This document shows positions 27,604 to 35,857 of a stretch of 64,000 nucleotides of DNA, in pieces. The notes beneath the pieces are model-generated. The model searched no databases. It had not been told where the DNA came from and saw only the letters and a list, made by a program, of their open reading frames with translations. How positions within the stretch are numbered: position 1 is the stretch's first letter; each line of letters starts with the position of its first letter. Made by a program: the position numbers and the translations under genes. This stretch comes from Poseidonocella sedimentorum (GTDB lineage: Bacteria; Pseudomonadota; Alphaproteobacteria; Rhodobacterales; Rhodobacteraceae), in NCBI RefSeq assembly GCF_900116005.1, contig NZ_FOYI01000007.1, positions 159,212 to 223,211 on the forward strand, in the 5' to 3' direction.

Positions 27604-28368
27604 ATGATTCTTTCGGGACAAACGGCAGTTGTGACGGGTGCGGGCAGTGGCCTTGGGGCCGCGACCGCGCGGCATCTGGCGTCATTGGGGGCCAAGCTCG
27701 CCTGCATCGACCTGTCGCAGGAGAGCGCCGCGGCCACCGCGGCCGAGATAGGCGGGCTTGCCATCGCCGCCGATGTCTCCGACGAGGCCGCCGTGGACGC
27801 GGCCTTTGGCCAGATCGGCGAAAAGCTCGGCACCCCGCGCATCGCGGTGTCCTGCGCCGGAATCGGGACCGCCGGCCGGATCCTGCCGCGCGACGGCAGC
27901 CTGACCATCGACAGCTTCGAACGCACGCTTCGGATCAACCTGCTCGGCACATATACGGTCATGAGTGTCGCCGCCCGGGCGATGGCCGCGGCCGATCCGA
28001 TCGATGACGACGGCGCGCGCGGGGTGATCGTCAATACCGCCTCCGTCGCCTATGAGGATGGCCAGATCGGACAGGCCGCCTATTCCGCCTCCAAGGGCGG
28101 TGTCGCCTCGATGACGCTTCCCGCCGCGCGGGAGCTGGCGCGGTTCGGCATCCGCGTGGTGACGATCGCGCCCGGCCTGTTCGAGACCTCGATGAGCGCG
28201 GGCCTGCCCGATGACATCCGCGCCGACATTCTCAAGAACGTTCCCTTCCCATCCCGGATGGGCAACGCCGAAGAATACGCGCGCCTTGTGCAGAGTATCG
28301 TCGAGAACCCGATGCTGAACGGCACGGTGATCCGGCTAGATGCCGCCGCCCGTATGCCGATCAAATAA
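27604..28368 (+). CDS. couN: HSD10-type 3-hydroxyacyl-CoA dehydrogenase, CouN-like
   Basis: This 254-residue short-chain dehydrogenase resembles type 2 3-hydroxyacyl-CoA dehydrogenases. The cofactor motif is TGAGSGLGAAT, the active-site Tyr/Lys are in AYSASKGG, and the C-terminal IAPGLFETSM and FPSRMGNAEEYARLVQ blocks are typical of HSD10 proteins. In the CouLMNO route it would oxidise the beta-hydroxy group of a hydroxyphenyl-propionyl-CoA to the beta-ketoacyl-CoA. It is the first gene of the operon, directly after the promoter. The symbol rests on family plus operon content (ligase, crotonase, amidohydrolase, MarR), not on direct identity. Confidence 0.75.
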   Translation: MILSGQTAVVTGAGSGLGAATARHLASLGAKLACIDLSQESAAATAAEIGGLAIAADVSDEAAVDAAFGQIGEKLGTPRIAVSCAGIGTAGRILPRDGSLTIDSFERTLRINLLGTYTVMSVAARAMAAADPIDDDGARGVIVNTASVAYEDGQIGQAAYSASKGGVASMTLPAARELARFGIRVVTIAPGLFETSMSAGLPDDIRADILKNVPFPSRMGNAEEYARLVQSIVENPMLNGTVIRLDAAARMPIK

Positions 28369-28382
28369 GGAGCTTTCCGCCC

Positions 28383-29171
28383 GTGCCGCAGCCACACCCC
28401 ACCCCTGAGCCCAAGCTCCTGACCATCGAGCGCGACGGGCCCCTCGCGATCCTCACGATGAACCGGCCCGACAAGCGCAACGCCATGTGCGACGCGCTGC
28501 TCGCGGCGCTGGAGGCCTTCTTCAGCGCCCCGCCCGAGGGCGTGCGCGCGGTCGTGCTGACCGGCACGGCGGGGCACTACTGCTCGGGCCTCGATCTTGG
28601 CGAACACGTCGCCCGCGATGCCGAGGGCACGATGCGCCATTCGCGCAACTGGCACCGGGTGATGGATGTGATCCAGTTCAGCGGCCTGCCGGTGATCTCG
28701 GCCATGTTCGGCGCGGTGATCGGCGGCGGGCTGGAGCTTGCGGCCGCGACCCATGTGCGCATCGCCGAGCCGTCGACGATCTTCCAGCTGCCCGAGGGGC
28801 GGCGCGGGATCTATGTCGGCGGGGGCGCGAGTGTCCGGATCGGCCGGATCCTCGGCGCGGACCGGATGTGCGAGATGATGCTCACCGGGCGGAAATACAC
28901 CTCCGAAGAGGGGCTGGCCCTGGGCCTTGCGCATTATGCCGTCGGCGAGGGAGAGGCGCTGCCGCTGGCGCGGGATCTTGCGCTGAAGATCGCCCGGAAC
29001 GCACAGCTCTCCAACTACATGATGATCCAGGCGATCAGCCGGATCTCGGACATGTCGCGCAGCGACGGGCTCTTTACCGAAAGCCTCGCCGCCGCCGTGT
29101 CACAAACCAGCGCGGATGCCGGGGAGGGGCTGAAGGCGTTCTTGGAGAAGCGCCCGCCCCAGTTCCGCTGA
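28383..29171 (+). CDS. couM: crotonase, hydroxycinnamoyl-CoA hydratase (CouM-like)
   Basis: This 262-residue crotonase-fold enzyme shows LTMNRPDKRNAM, the oxyanion-hole segment YCSGLDLGEH and the second oxyanion Gly in GAVIGGGLELAAATHVRI. The enzyme would hydrate p-coumaroyl- or feruloyl-CoA to the beta-hydroxy thioester. It lacks the close identity expected of the Pseudomonas hydratase/lyase (Ech) in the active-site loop, so hydratase-only CouM is preferred. The start is GTG with AAGGAG ten bases upstream. It follows couN by 14 bp. Confidence 0.72.
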   Translation: MPQPHPTPEPKLLTIERDGPLAILTMNRPDKRNAMCDALLAALEAFFSAPPEGVRAVVLTGTAGHYCSGLDLGEHVARDAEGTMRHSRNWHRVMDVIQFSGLPVISAMFGAVIGGGLELAAATHVRIAEPSTIFQLPEGRRGIYVGGGASVRIGRILGADRMCEMMLTGRKYTSEEGLALGLAHYAVGEGEALPLARDLALKIARNAQLSNYMMIQAISRISDMSRSDGLFTESLAAAVSQTSADAGEGLKAFLEKRPPQFR

Positions 29172-29215
29172 CACGCCAACACTCATCCAAGGTCGATTTC
29201 AAGGGAGGACCCGAA

Positions 29216-30256
29216 ATGACAACCTTCACACGCCGTACCGTTCTGAGCTCGATGGGGGCCGCTCTGGCCACGCCAGCGCTTTTGTCCCGCGCCAATGCGG
29301 CCGAGGTCACGCTGCGCCTGCACCATTTCCTGCCCGCCGTCGCGCCGATGCACACACGCTTCTTCGAGCCCTGGGCGGCCGAACTGGCCGAGGCGTCGAA
29401 CGGCGCCATCGAGGTACAGATCTTTCCCTCGATGCAGCTTGGCGGCAAGCCCCCGCAACTGGCCGATCAGACCCGGCAGGGCATTTGCGACATCGCCTGG
29501 ACGCTGCCGGTCTACACCCCCGATCGCTTCCCGGTCGCCGAGACCATGTCGAACCCGTTCATGGTCACCAATGCCGAAAAATCCTCGGTGGTCCTGCACA
29601 AGCTGATGGATGAATTCGGCGCGGGCGAATATCGCGGCATGAAGCCGCTCGCCTTCCACACCCATGACGGCGGCAAGCTGCACACCCGAGGCGCGCCAGT
29701 CACGAGCCAGGGCGATCTGGACGGGCTGAAATTGCGCGCGCCGAACCAGGCGACGGGCGAGATGCTGACCGCCCTCGGCGCCGAGGTGGTGTTCTTCCCG
29801 GTCACCGACATGGTCGTGGGCCTTTCCAACGGGGTGATCGACGGCTGCTGCCTGCCCTACGAGGTGGTGCCGGCCTACAAGCTTCAGGAGCTGACCTCCT
29901 ACAGCGCCGCGCCAGCGCCCGGTGCGCGCGGGCTCTATGCCAACACCTTCGCGCTGGTGATGAACGAGGCCAGGTACGAGGGGCTCTCCGACGATCTGCG
30001 CGGCGTCATCGACGCGGCATCGGGCATGGGACTGTCGGAGCGGATCGGCAAGCAGTTCGATGAATTCGAAGCCTTCGGCAAGTCGCTGGTCGAAAAGCAG
30101 GGCAACGAGATCGTCGAGATCCCGGCCGCGGAAATCGCCTCTTGGCAGGAGGCGGCGAAGCCTGTCCACGACGCCTGGATCGAAAAGCTCGACAGGATGG
30201 GCAAGGACGGCGCGGCCATCATGGCGCGGGCCAACGCATTGCTCGACGCGGGCTGA
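29216..30256 (+). CDS. TRAP transporter solute-binding protein (DctP)
   Basis: This 346-residue periplasmic binding protein starts with a twin-arginine type leader (TRRTVLSSMGAALATPALL) cleaved near SRANA. DctP blocks include LRLHHFLPAV, the ligand-binding Arg region LKLRAPNQATGEMLTALGA and SNGVIDGCCLPYEVV. It would capture a hydroxycinnamate or related aromatic carboxylate for the membrane subunits encoded next. GGGAGGA precedes the ATG at 29216. The Arg that pairs with the ligand carboxylate in DctP proteins appears conserved. Confidence 0.9.
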   Translation: MTTFTRRTVLSSMGAALATPALLSRANAAEVTLRLHHFLPAVAPMHTRFFEPWAAELAEASNGAIEVQIFPSMQLGGKPPQLADQTRQGICDIAWTLPVYTPDRFPVAETMSNPFMVTNAEKSSVVLHKLMDEFGAGEYRGMKPLAFHTHDGGKLHTRGAPVTSQGDLDGLKLRAPNQATGEMLTALGAEVVFFPVTDMVVGLSNGVIDGCCLPYEVVPAYKLQELTSYSAAPAPGARGLYANTFALVMNEARYEGLSDDLRGVIDAASGMGLSERIGKQFDEFEAFGKSLVEKQGNEIVEIPAAEIASWQEAAKPVHDAWIEKLDRMGKDGAAIMARANALLDAG

Positions 30257-30259
30257 CCC

Positions 30260-30802
30260 ATGTCCGAGCATCTTCCCGGGCACGGCACGCAGGGGGGAGG
30301 CACCCCCCTGCACCGGAGCCTCCATGCCCTCTGCACCGCCCTCGCCGGGGTCGGCGCGCTGATCATCTTCGGATCGGCCGTCGTGGTGACGGGCTCGGTG
30401 ATCAGCAGCACCCTGGGCTTCGGCGCGTTCCGCGGCGAGTTCGAGCTGGTCGAGCTGGCCTGCGCCGCCTGCGCCTCGCTGTTCCTGCCGCTGTGCCAGC
30501 TGACGAAGGGGCATGTGATGGTGGACGTCTTTACCGGCTGGCTGCCCGGCCGCGCCAACCGGGCGATCGACGCGCTCTGGACGGCCGTTTTCGCGGCGGT
30601 CTGGGCGCTGCTCTGCTGGCGGCTGTTTCACGGCCTGATTGAGCTTCACGGCTACGGCGATCGGACCATGCTGCTGCGCGCGCCGGTCTGGTGGGCCTAT
30701 GTGCCCGCCGTTCTGGGCACCGGGCTCTCGGCGCTGGTCGCGGTCTATATGGTCGTGGCGGATCTACGGGCCGGGCCGGCGCTTCGGGGAGACAACGCAT
30801 GA
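30260..30802 (+). CDS. TRAP transporter small permease (DctQ)
   Basis: This 180-residue protein has four hydrophobic segments in the DctQ pattern (ALAGVGALIIFGSAVVVTGS, LACAACASLFLPLCQL, WTAVFAAVWALLCWRL, VPAVLGTGLSALVAVYMVV). The family mark KGHVMVDVFTGWLP sits between helices two and three. It starts four bases after the DctP stop and overlaps DctM by four bases (ATGA). Confidence 0.9.
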   Translation: MSEHLPGHGTQGGGTPLHRSLHALCTALAGVGALIIFGSAVVVTGSVISSTLGFGAFRGEFELVELACAACASLFLPLCQLTKGHVMVDVFTGWLPGRANRAIDALWTAVFAAVWALLCWRLFHGLIELHGYGDRTMLLRAPVWWAYVPAVLGTGLSALVAVYMVVADLRAGPALRGDNA

Positions 30803-32121
30803 CGCCTTTCGCAATCGCCATGGTGCTGATCGTGGCGCTTTTCATCCTGATCTTCATCCGGATGCCCATCGCGCTGGCGATGGGGCTGGTCGGCGCGGCC
30901 GGCTACATCCAGCTCAGCTCGACCGCCGGGCTCATGGCCTATCTCAGCACCGCCTGGGTCGACAAGTTCATGTCCTACGATTTCGCCGTCGTGCCGCTCT
31001 TCATCCTGATGGGCCACCTGGCGACGAGCTCCGGCATCTCCGCTGCGATCTTCGCCGCCGCCAAGGCCTGGATCGGTCATTTGCGCGGCGGGCTCGCCAT
31101 GGCGGCCGTCGCGGGCTGCGCGATGTTCGGCTCGATCTCGGGCTCGTCGCTCGCCACCGCCTCGACCATGAGCCGCGTCGCCATGCCCGAAATGCGCAAG
31201 CACGGCTTCTCCGGCGCGCTCTCCTCAGGCGCGCTGGCCGCGGGCGGCACGCTGGGGATCCTGATCCCGCCCTCGGTCGTGCTGATCATCTTTGCGCTGA
31301 TCACCGAGCAGAACATCGTCAAGCTTTTCCTCGCCGCGACCGTGCCCGGCATTCTCGCCGTGATCGGCTTCCTGATCGCGATCTCGGTCTATGTCCGGCT
31401 CTTCCCCGAAGAAGGCCCGGTCAGCGAGAAAGCCGATCTGCGCCAGCGGATACGCTCGCTGGCCGATATCTGGCACGTGGTCATCATCTTCGTCGTGGTG
31501 CTCGGCGGGATCTATGGCGGTTTCTTCACCCCGGCGCAGGGCGCGGCGGTGGGCGTGGTGCTGACACTGGTGCTCGGGGTGCTCAAGGGCGGGCTGACCA
31601 TGGGCGCGATCCTCGAAAGCCTGATCGCCACCGCCGGCTCGACCGCGATGATCTTCGCCATCGTCTTCGGCGCCGACATCTTCAACGTCGCCCTCGCGCT
31701 GAGCCGGATGCCCGTCGAGGTCGCCGCCTATTTCGGCGCATCGGACATCCCGCCGATGATGATCCTGATGGCGATGGTCGCCTTCTATCTCGTGATGGGC
31801 TGCCTGATGGACAGCCTGTCGATGATCCTGCTGACCGTGCCGGTGTTCTTCCCGACCATCATGGCCCTCGATTTCGGCCTCTTGCCCGAGCAGCAGGCGA
31901 TGTGGTTCGGGATCATCTCGCTCGTCGTGGTCGAGATGGGGCTGATCACGCCGCCGGTGGGGATGAACCTCTTTGTCATCTCCGCCATGGCCCGCGACAT
32001 CCCGATGACCCAGATTTTCCGCGGCACCCTGCCGTTCATCGCGGCCGAATTCACCCGCATCGCCATTCTCATCAGCTTCCCGGCCCTCAGCTTCTGGCTG
32101 GTGGACCTGGTGGCGCCCTAA
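30799..32121 (+). CDS. TRAP transporter large permease (DctM)
   Basis: This 440-residue channel subunit has about twelve membrane segments. DctM marks include GSISGSSLATASTM, GTLGILIPPSVVLIIFALIT and the Na+/substrate region VVVEMGLITPPVGMNLFVIS. With DctP and DctQ it forms a Na+-driven importer. It lies in the middle of the catabolic operon, 12 bp before the MarR gene, so its cargo should be the pathway substrate. Confidence 0.92.
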   Translation: MTPFAIAMVLIVALFILIFIRMPIALAMGLVGAAGYIQLSSTAGLMAYLSTAWVDKFMSYDFAVVPLFILMGHLATSSGISAAIFAAAKAWIGHLRGGLAMAAVAGCAMFGSISGSSLATASTMSRVAMPEMRKHGFSGALSSGALAAGGTLGILIPPSVVLIIFALITEQNIVKLFLAATVPGILAVIGFLIAISVYVRLFPEEGPVSEKADLRQRIRSLADIWHVVIIFVVVLGGIYGGFFTPAQGAAVGVVLTLVLGVLKGGLTMGAILESLIATAGSTAMIFAIVFGADIFNVALALSRMPVEVAAYFGASDIPPMMILMAMVAFYLVMGCLMDSLSMILLTVPVFFPTIMALDFGLLPEQQAMWFGIISLVVVEMGLITPPVGMNLFVISAMARDIPMTQIFRGTLPFIAAEFTRIAILISFPALSFWLVDLVAP

Positions 32122-32132
32122 GGAGGACCGAC

Positions 32133-32624
32133 ATGAACCGGAAAGCCCAGGCGGCCAAGGCCGAGACGCCAAAACAGACCGACATGCTGCTGCGTCAGTT
32201 CATCGGCTACAACATGAAGCGCGCCTATCTGCAGGTCCAGGAGGACATGGCCCGGACGCTTGAGCCGCTTGGCCTGCGGGTCGGGACCTTCTCGGCGCTA
32301 GCGGTGATCATGGGCAGCCCCGGCATCTCGCAGACCCAGCTCTCGGAGGTGCTCAACATCAAGCGCTCGGGCGTTGTCGTCGTGGTCGACGATCTCGAAC
32401 GCGCCGGCGCGGTGGAGCGAAAGCCGGTCCGGACCGACCGCCGCGCCTATGCGCTCCATGTGACGCAAGAGGGCAGCCAGCTCTGGAAACGCGCCGAGGC
32501 CGCGGTGCAGGCGCACGAGGCGGCGCTCTTTACCGACCTCGAGGCCCCCGAGCAGCGCGCGCTGCAGGAGCTTCTGGTGCGGGCGGCGCGCAGCGCCAAG
32601 CACACCCGGGAGGCCGGCAAATGA
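32133..32624 (+). CDS. couR: MarR-family regulator, CouR-like
   Basis: This 163-residue winged-helix regulator has the HTH GISQTQLSEVLNIKRSGVVV and wing DLERAGAVERKPVRTDRRAY. CouR and FerR/FerC-type MarR proteins repress hydroxycinnamate genes and release DNA when they bind the hydroxycinnamoyl-CoA thioester. AAGGAGG precedes the ATG, and the stop overlaps the ligase start (ATGA). Repression would act at the TGTT/AACA repeats before couN. Confidence 0.78.
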   Translation: MNRKAQAAKAETPKQTDMLLRQFIGYNMKRAYLQVQEDMARTLEPLGLRVGTFSALAVIMGSPGISQTQLSEVLNIKRSGVVVVVDDLERAGAVERKPVRTDRRAYALHVTQEGSQLWKRAEAAVQAHEAALFTDLEAPEQRALQELLVRAARSAKHTREAGK

Positions 32625-34435
32625 CAGACGCAACCACCGGCTTGCGGCTCGTCCCCCATTCCGTCGCGATGCGGCGGGACGGCGCACACCTTTACCTGAC
32701 ATCGAACACCCCGCTCGACCCCGTTGCCCGGCGAACGGCGGACTGGCTGCACCGCTGGGCCGCTGAGGCGCCGGACCGGGTCTTTCTGAGCGAACGCGCG
32801 GGCGAGGGCTGGCGCGATGTCACCTACGCCCAGGCGCTCGCCCAAGTCCGCGCCATCGCCGCGGCGCTGATCGCCCGCGACATGGGGCCACAGACGCCGA
32901 TCGCGATCCTCTCGGGCAATTCGGTGGACCACGCGCTGCTGTCCTTCGGGGCGCAATATGCCGGGGTGCCGACCGTGCCGCTGGCCGAGCAATATTCGCT
33001 GATCCCCGAAGCGCATGGGCGGCTGATCTATGTGCTCGACAAGGTGAACCCGGGAATGGTCTTTGCCGATGATGCCGGGCGCTATGCCGCCGCGCTGGCC
33101 CTGCCGCAGTGCGACGGTTTGGAGATCATCGCCTCGTCGGTGGCGGGCGCGCCCCGCGATGCCACGGGTTTTGCCGATCTTCTCGCCACGCAAGTGACCG
33201 CCGCCGTCGATGCCCGGCACGAGACTGTGGGGCCCGATACCGTCGCCAAGATCCTCTTCACCTCGGGCTCCTCGTCGGATCCCAAGGGCGTGCTGACCAC
33301 GCAGCGGATGATGTGCGCCAACCAGGCGCAGATGGCCGCCGTCCTGCCCTTCCTCAAGGATCGCCCGCCGCGGATCTGCGACTGGCTCCCGTGGAACCAC
33401 GTCTTCGGCGGCTCGCACAACGTGAACATGATGCTGGCGAACGGCGGCACGCTGGTGATCGACGGCGGCAAGCCGACCAAGCGGGCCTTCGCCGAGACCG
33501 TGCGCAACATCACCGACCGGCCCGGCACGCTGTCGTTCAACGTGCCCGTGGGCTTTGCGATGCTGGTGCAGGAGATGCAGGACAACACGGCGCTGCGCGA
33601 GGCCTATTTCCGCGATCTCGACCTGATCTTCTACGCTGGCGCCTCGCTGCCGCAGGAGGTCTGGACCGCGCTGGAGCAGATGGCGCTCGACGTCCGCGGC
33701 AAGCTGCCGCTGATGATCTCCAGCTGGGGCATGACCGAGACCGCGCCGGCGACGCTGATGGTGCATGAGCCCATCGGCCGTTCCGGCGTCATCGGTGTGC
33801 CGCTGCCGGGGACGGAAATCAAGCTGCTGCCCGATGACGAGATGCGCTGCGAGCTGCGCGTCAAGGGGCCCAACATCATGCCCGGCTACTACAACGATCC
33901 GGCCAGGACGGCGGAGGCCTTCGACGATGAAGGCTTCCTCATCACCGGCGACGCGCTGCGCTTTGTCGATCCCGAAGATCCCGACCGGGGGCTGAGCTTC
34001 GATGGCCGCGTGTCGGAGGATTTCAAGCTGCTCACCGGCACCTGGGTGCAGGCCGGCAAGCTGCGGCTGGACGCGCTCGACGGGCTGCGCGGGCTGGTGC
34101 AGGACGTGGTTGTCTGCGGCCATGACCGCGATGCCATTGGCCTCTTCATCATCCCGCGCCCCGATCATGTCCATGGCGAGAACACCTCGCAGGGCGCGGT
34201 GATCGACCCGGCGCTGCAAGCCCGGATCGAGGAGCGGCTGCGCGAGATGGCCCGCGCCGCCACGGGCTCGGCCAAGCGGATCAGCCGGGCGATCATCCTC
34301 GCCGAGCCGCCCTCGCTCAAGGATGGCGAAATCACCGACAAGGGCTCGCTCAACGTCCGCAAGATCATCACCCGCCGCGCCGCGCTTCTGGAACGGCTCT
34401 ACGACAACGAAGACCCGGCGCTGATCCGGGTCTGA
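32621..34435 (+). CDS. couL: feruloyl/p-coumaroyl-CoA synthetase
   Basis: This 604-residue AMP-forming ligase activates hydroxycinnamates with ATP and CoA. The P-loop is ILFTSGSSSDPKGVLTT, the A5-type motif is SWGMTETAPA, and the hinge region is LSFDGRVSEDFKLLTGTWV. The sequence SSWGMTETAPATLMVH and the overall length are those of feruloyl-CoA synthase (Fcs), which is longer than typical 4CL enzymes. The C-terminal catalytic Lys would lie near ITDKGSLNVRKII. It overlaps couR and is followed by the amidohydrolase after 11 bp. Confidence 0.87.
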   Translation: MTDATTGLRLVPHSVAMRRDGAHLYLTSNTPLDPVARRTADWLHRWAAEAPDRVFLSERAGEGWRDVTYAQALAQVRAIAAALIARDMGPQTPIAILSGNSVDHALLSFGAQYAGVPTVPLAEQYSLIPEAHGRLIYVLDKVNPGMVFADDAGRYAAALALPQCDGLEIIASSVAGAPRDATGFADLLATQVTAAVDARHETVGPDTVAKILFTSGSSSDPKGVLTTQRMMCANQAQMAAVLPFLKDRPPRICDWLPWNHVFGGSHNVNMMLANGGTLVIDGGKPTKRAFAETVRNITDRPGTLSFNVPVGFAMLVQEMQDNTALREAYFRDLDLIFYAGASLPQEVWTALEQMALDVRGKLPLMISSWGMTETAPATLMVHEPIGRSGVIGVPLPGTEIKLLPDDEMRCELRVKGPNIMPGYYNDPARTAEAFDDEGFLITGDALRFVDPEDPDRGLSFDGRVSEDFKLLTGTWVQAGKLRLDALDGLRGLVQDVVVCGHDRDAIGLFIIPRPDHVHGENTSQGAVIDPALQARIEERLREMARAATGSAKRISRAIILAEPPSLKDGEITDKGSLNVRKIITRRAALLERLYDNEDPALIRV

Positions 34436-34446
34436 GGAGGGAACTC

Positions 34447-35319
34447 ATGGTCGACTTTTCCAAGGTCCGCGCGATCGACATCCACACCCACGCCGAAGAG
34501 CCCTGCGGCTGCCACAGCGACGACGGGTATGACGATCTGCAACGCACCATGGCGGGCTATTTCGGCGCCCCCTGGGAGCATCCGCCCACCATCCCCGAGA
34601 CGGCGGCGCATTACCGCGAGCAGAATATCGCGGCGGTGATCTTCCCGGTCGATGCCGAGCGCGAGACCGGCTACCGGCGCTATTCCAACGACGAGGTGCT
34701 GGAGCTTGTCAAACAGAACGACGACATCCTGATCCCCTTTGCCTCCATCGATCCGTGGAAAGGCAAGATGGCCGTCCGCGAGGCCCGGCGCCTGATCGAA
34801 GAGCACGGGATCAGGGGCTTCAAGTTCCACCCCACGATGCAGGGATTCTACCCCAACGACCGCATGGCCTATCCGTTCTACGAGGTGCTGGCCGAGCATA
34901 ACTGCGTCGCGCTGTTCCACACCGGCCAGACCGGCGTCGGGTCGGGCATGCGCGCGGGCAACGGGATGCGGCTGAAATACTCCAATCCGATGTATCTTGA
35001 TGATGTCGCGGTGGATTTCCCCGACATGAACATCATCGCCGCGCACCCCAGCTTTCCCTGGCAGGAAGAGGCGCTCGCCGTCGCGCAGCACAAGCCCAAC
35101 GTCTACATCGACCTGTCGGGCTGGTCGCCGAAATACTTCCCGCCGATCCTGATGCGCTATGCCAACTCGCTGCTGAAGACCAAGATGCTGTTTGGCTCCG
35201 ACTGGCCGATGATCTCGCCCGAAAAATGGCTCGATGCCTTCGGCAAGGCCGAGTTCAAGGACGAGGTGCGCCCGCTGATCCTCAAGGAGAACGCGATCCG
35301 CCTGCTCACGGGCGCCTGA
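34447..35319 (+). CDS. couO: amidohydrolase, CouO-like beta-ketoacyl-CoA hydrolase
   Basis: This 290-residue metal-dependent hydrolase of the amidohydrolase-2 (ACMSD-like) superfamily has the HxH motif IDIHTHAEEP (His13, His15), a third His in ALFHTGQTG, a fourth in IAAHPSFPW and the catalytic Asp in FGSDWPM. In Rhodococcus the equivalent CouO is proposed to hydrolyse 4-hydroxyphenyl-beta-ketoacyl-CoA, giving the benzoate and acetyl-CoA. The neighbouring ligase, crotonase and SDR make that the best reading; a decarboxylase is the alternative. GAGGAGG precedes the ATG. Confidence 0.72.
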   Translation: MVDFSKVRAIDIHTHAEEPCGCHSDDGYDDLQRTMAGYFGAPWEHPPTIPETAAHYREQNIAAVIFPVDAERETGYRRYSNDEVLELVKQNDDILIPFASIDPWKGKMAVREARRLIEEHGIRGFKFHPTMQGFYPNDRMAYPFYEVLAEHNCVALFHTGQTGVGSGMRAGNGMRLKYSNPMYLDDVAVDFPDMNIIAAHPSFPWQEEALAVAQHKPNVYIDLSGWSPKYFPPILMRYANSLLKTKMLFGSDWPMISPEKWLDAFGKAEFKDEVRPLILKENAIRLLTGA

Positions 35320-35597
35320 CCCGCACCTAGAGGCCCCCGAGGATGGCCCCCGCAACTGACGTCTCCGCCCCCCCGGAGACGCCGCCGCGACCCCAGGCAC
35401 GCGCACTATGCCTGGCAAGAACTTTGGTGGAGACACTGATGCAAACCACGACCACGTCACGCGCCGCGAAGGTCCTCCCGCGCATCGGCTATGAGACCGA
35501 GACCGATCTGAGCGGCATTTCCGCGGCCGACGGCAAGGCCGACGCCGGCGCGGCCAGTGCCCGGGTCTTCGCCGCGGGGCTTGAGAGCCGCGCGAAA

Positions 35598-35795
35598 CTG
35601 CCGGACCTCCTGTTGCAGCACGGCGCGTCAGACGGGGTCGCCTCACCTCTGCAATCGCAGCGCATGCATGATACCCTCGTCGCGCAGGGGGCGCGCGGAG
35701 CCGGTCGCGCTGCGCTCTGTCGCGGGCGCGGGTCATGGCGGTCTGGGCGTCTTTGCCCGCGCCCGGCGCCGCATGAAGACGAAAACCAACGCACC
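35598..35795 (+). pseudogene. alpha/beta hydrolase C-terminal remnant
   Basis: The 538-bp gap between the amidohydrolase and acyl-CoA dehydrogenase genes holds the end of a lipase/BD-FAE-like hydrolase. One frame reads PDLLLQHGASDGVASPLQSQ RMHDTLVAQGA, with the catalytic Asp region. The frame then shifts by one and continues RAEPVALRSVAGAGHGG, with the catalytic His context. The upstream part (35320-35597) encodes no recognisable N-terminal half. This looks like a lost pathway esterase or thioesterase. Confidence 0.55.
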
Positions 35796-35857
35796 AGCGG
35801 GCCCGTCTTGCCGGCCCGCTGGACCCTCACCCTCCCTGCAAAGCATGAGGTCCCCCG

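Noticed and set aside
28383..29171. Feruloyl-CoA hydratase/lyase (Ech) assignment
   Set aside because: The crotonase lacks close resemblance to Ech in its active-site loops, and the operon has an SDR and amidohydrolase but no vanillin dehydrogenase.
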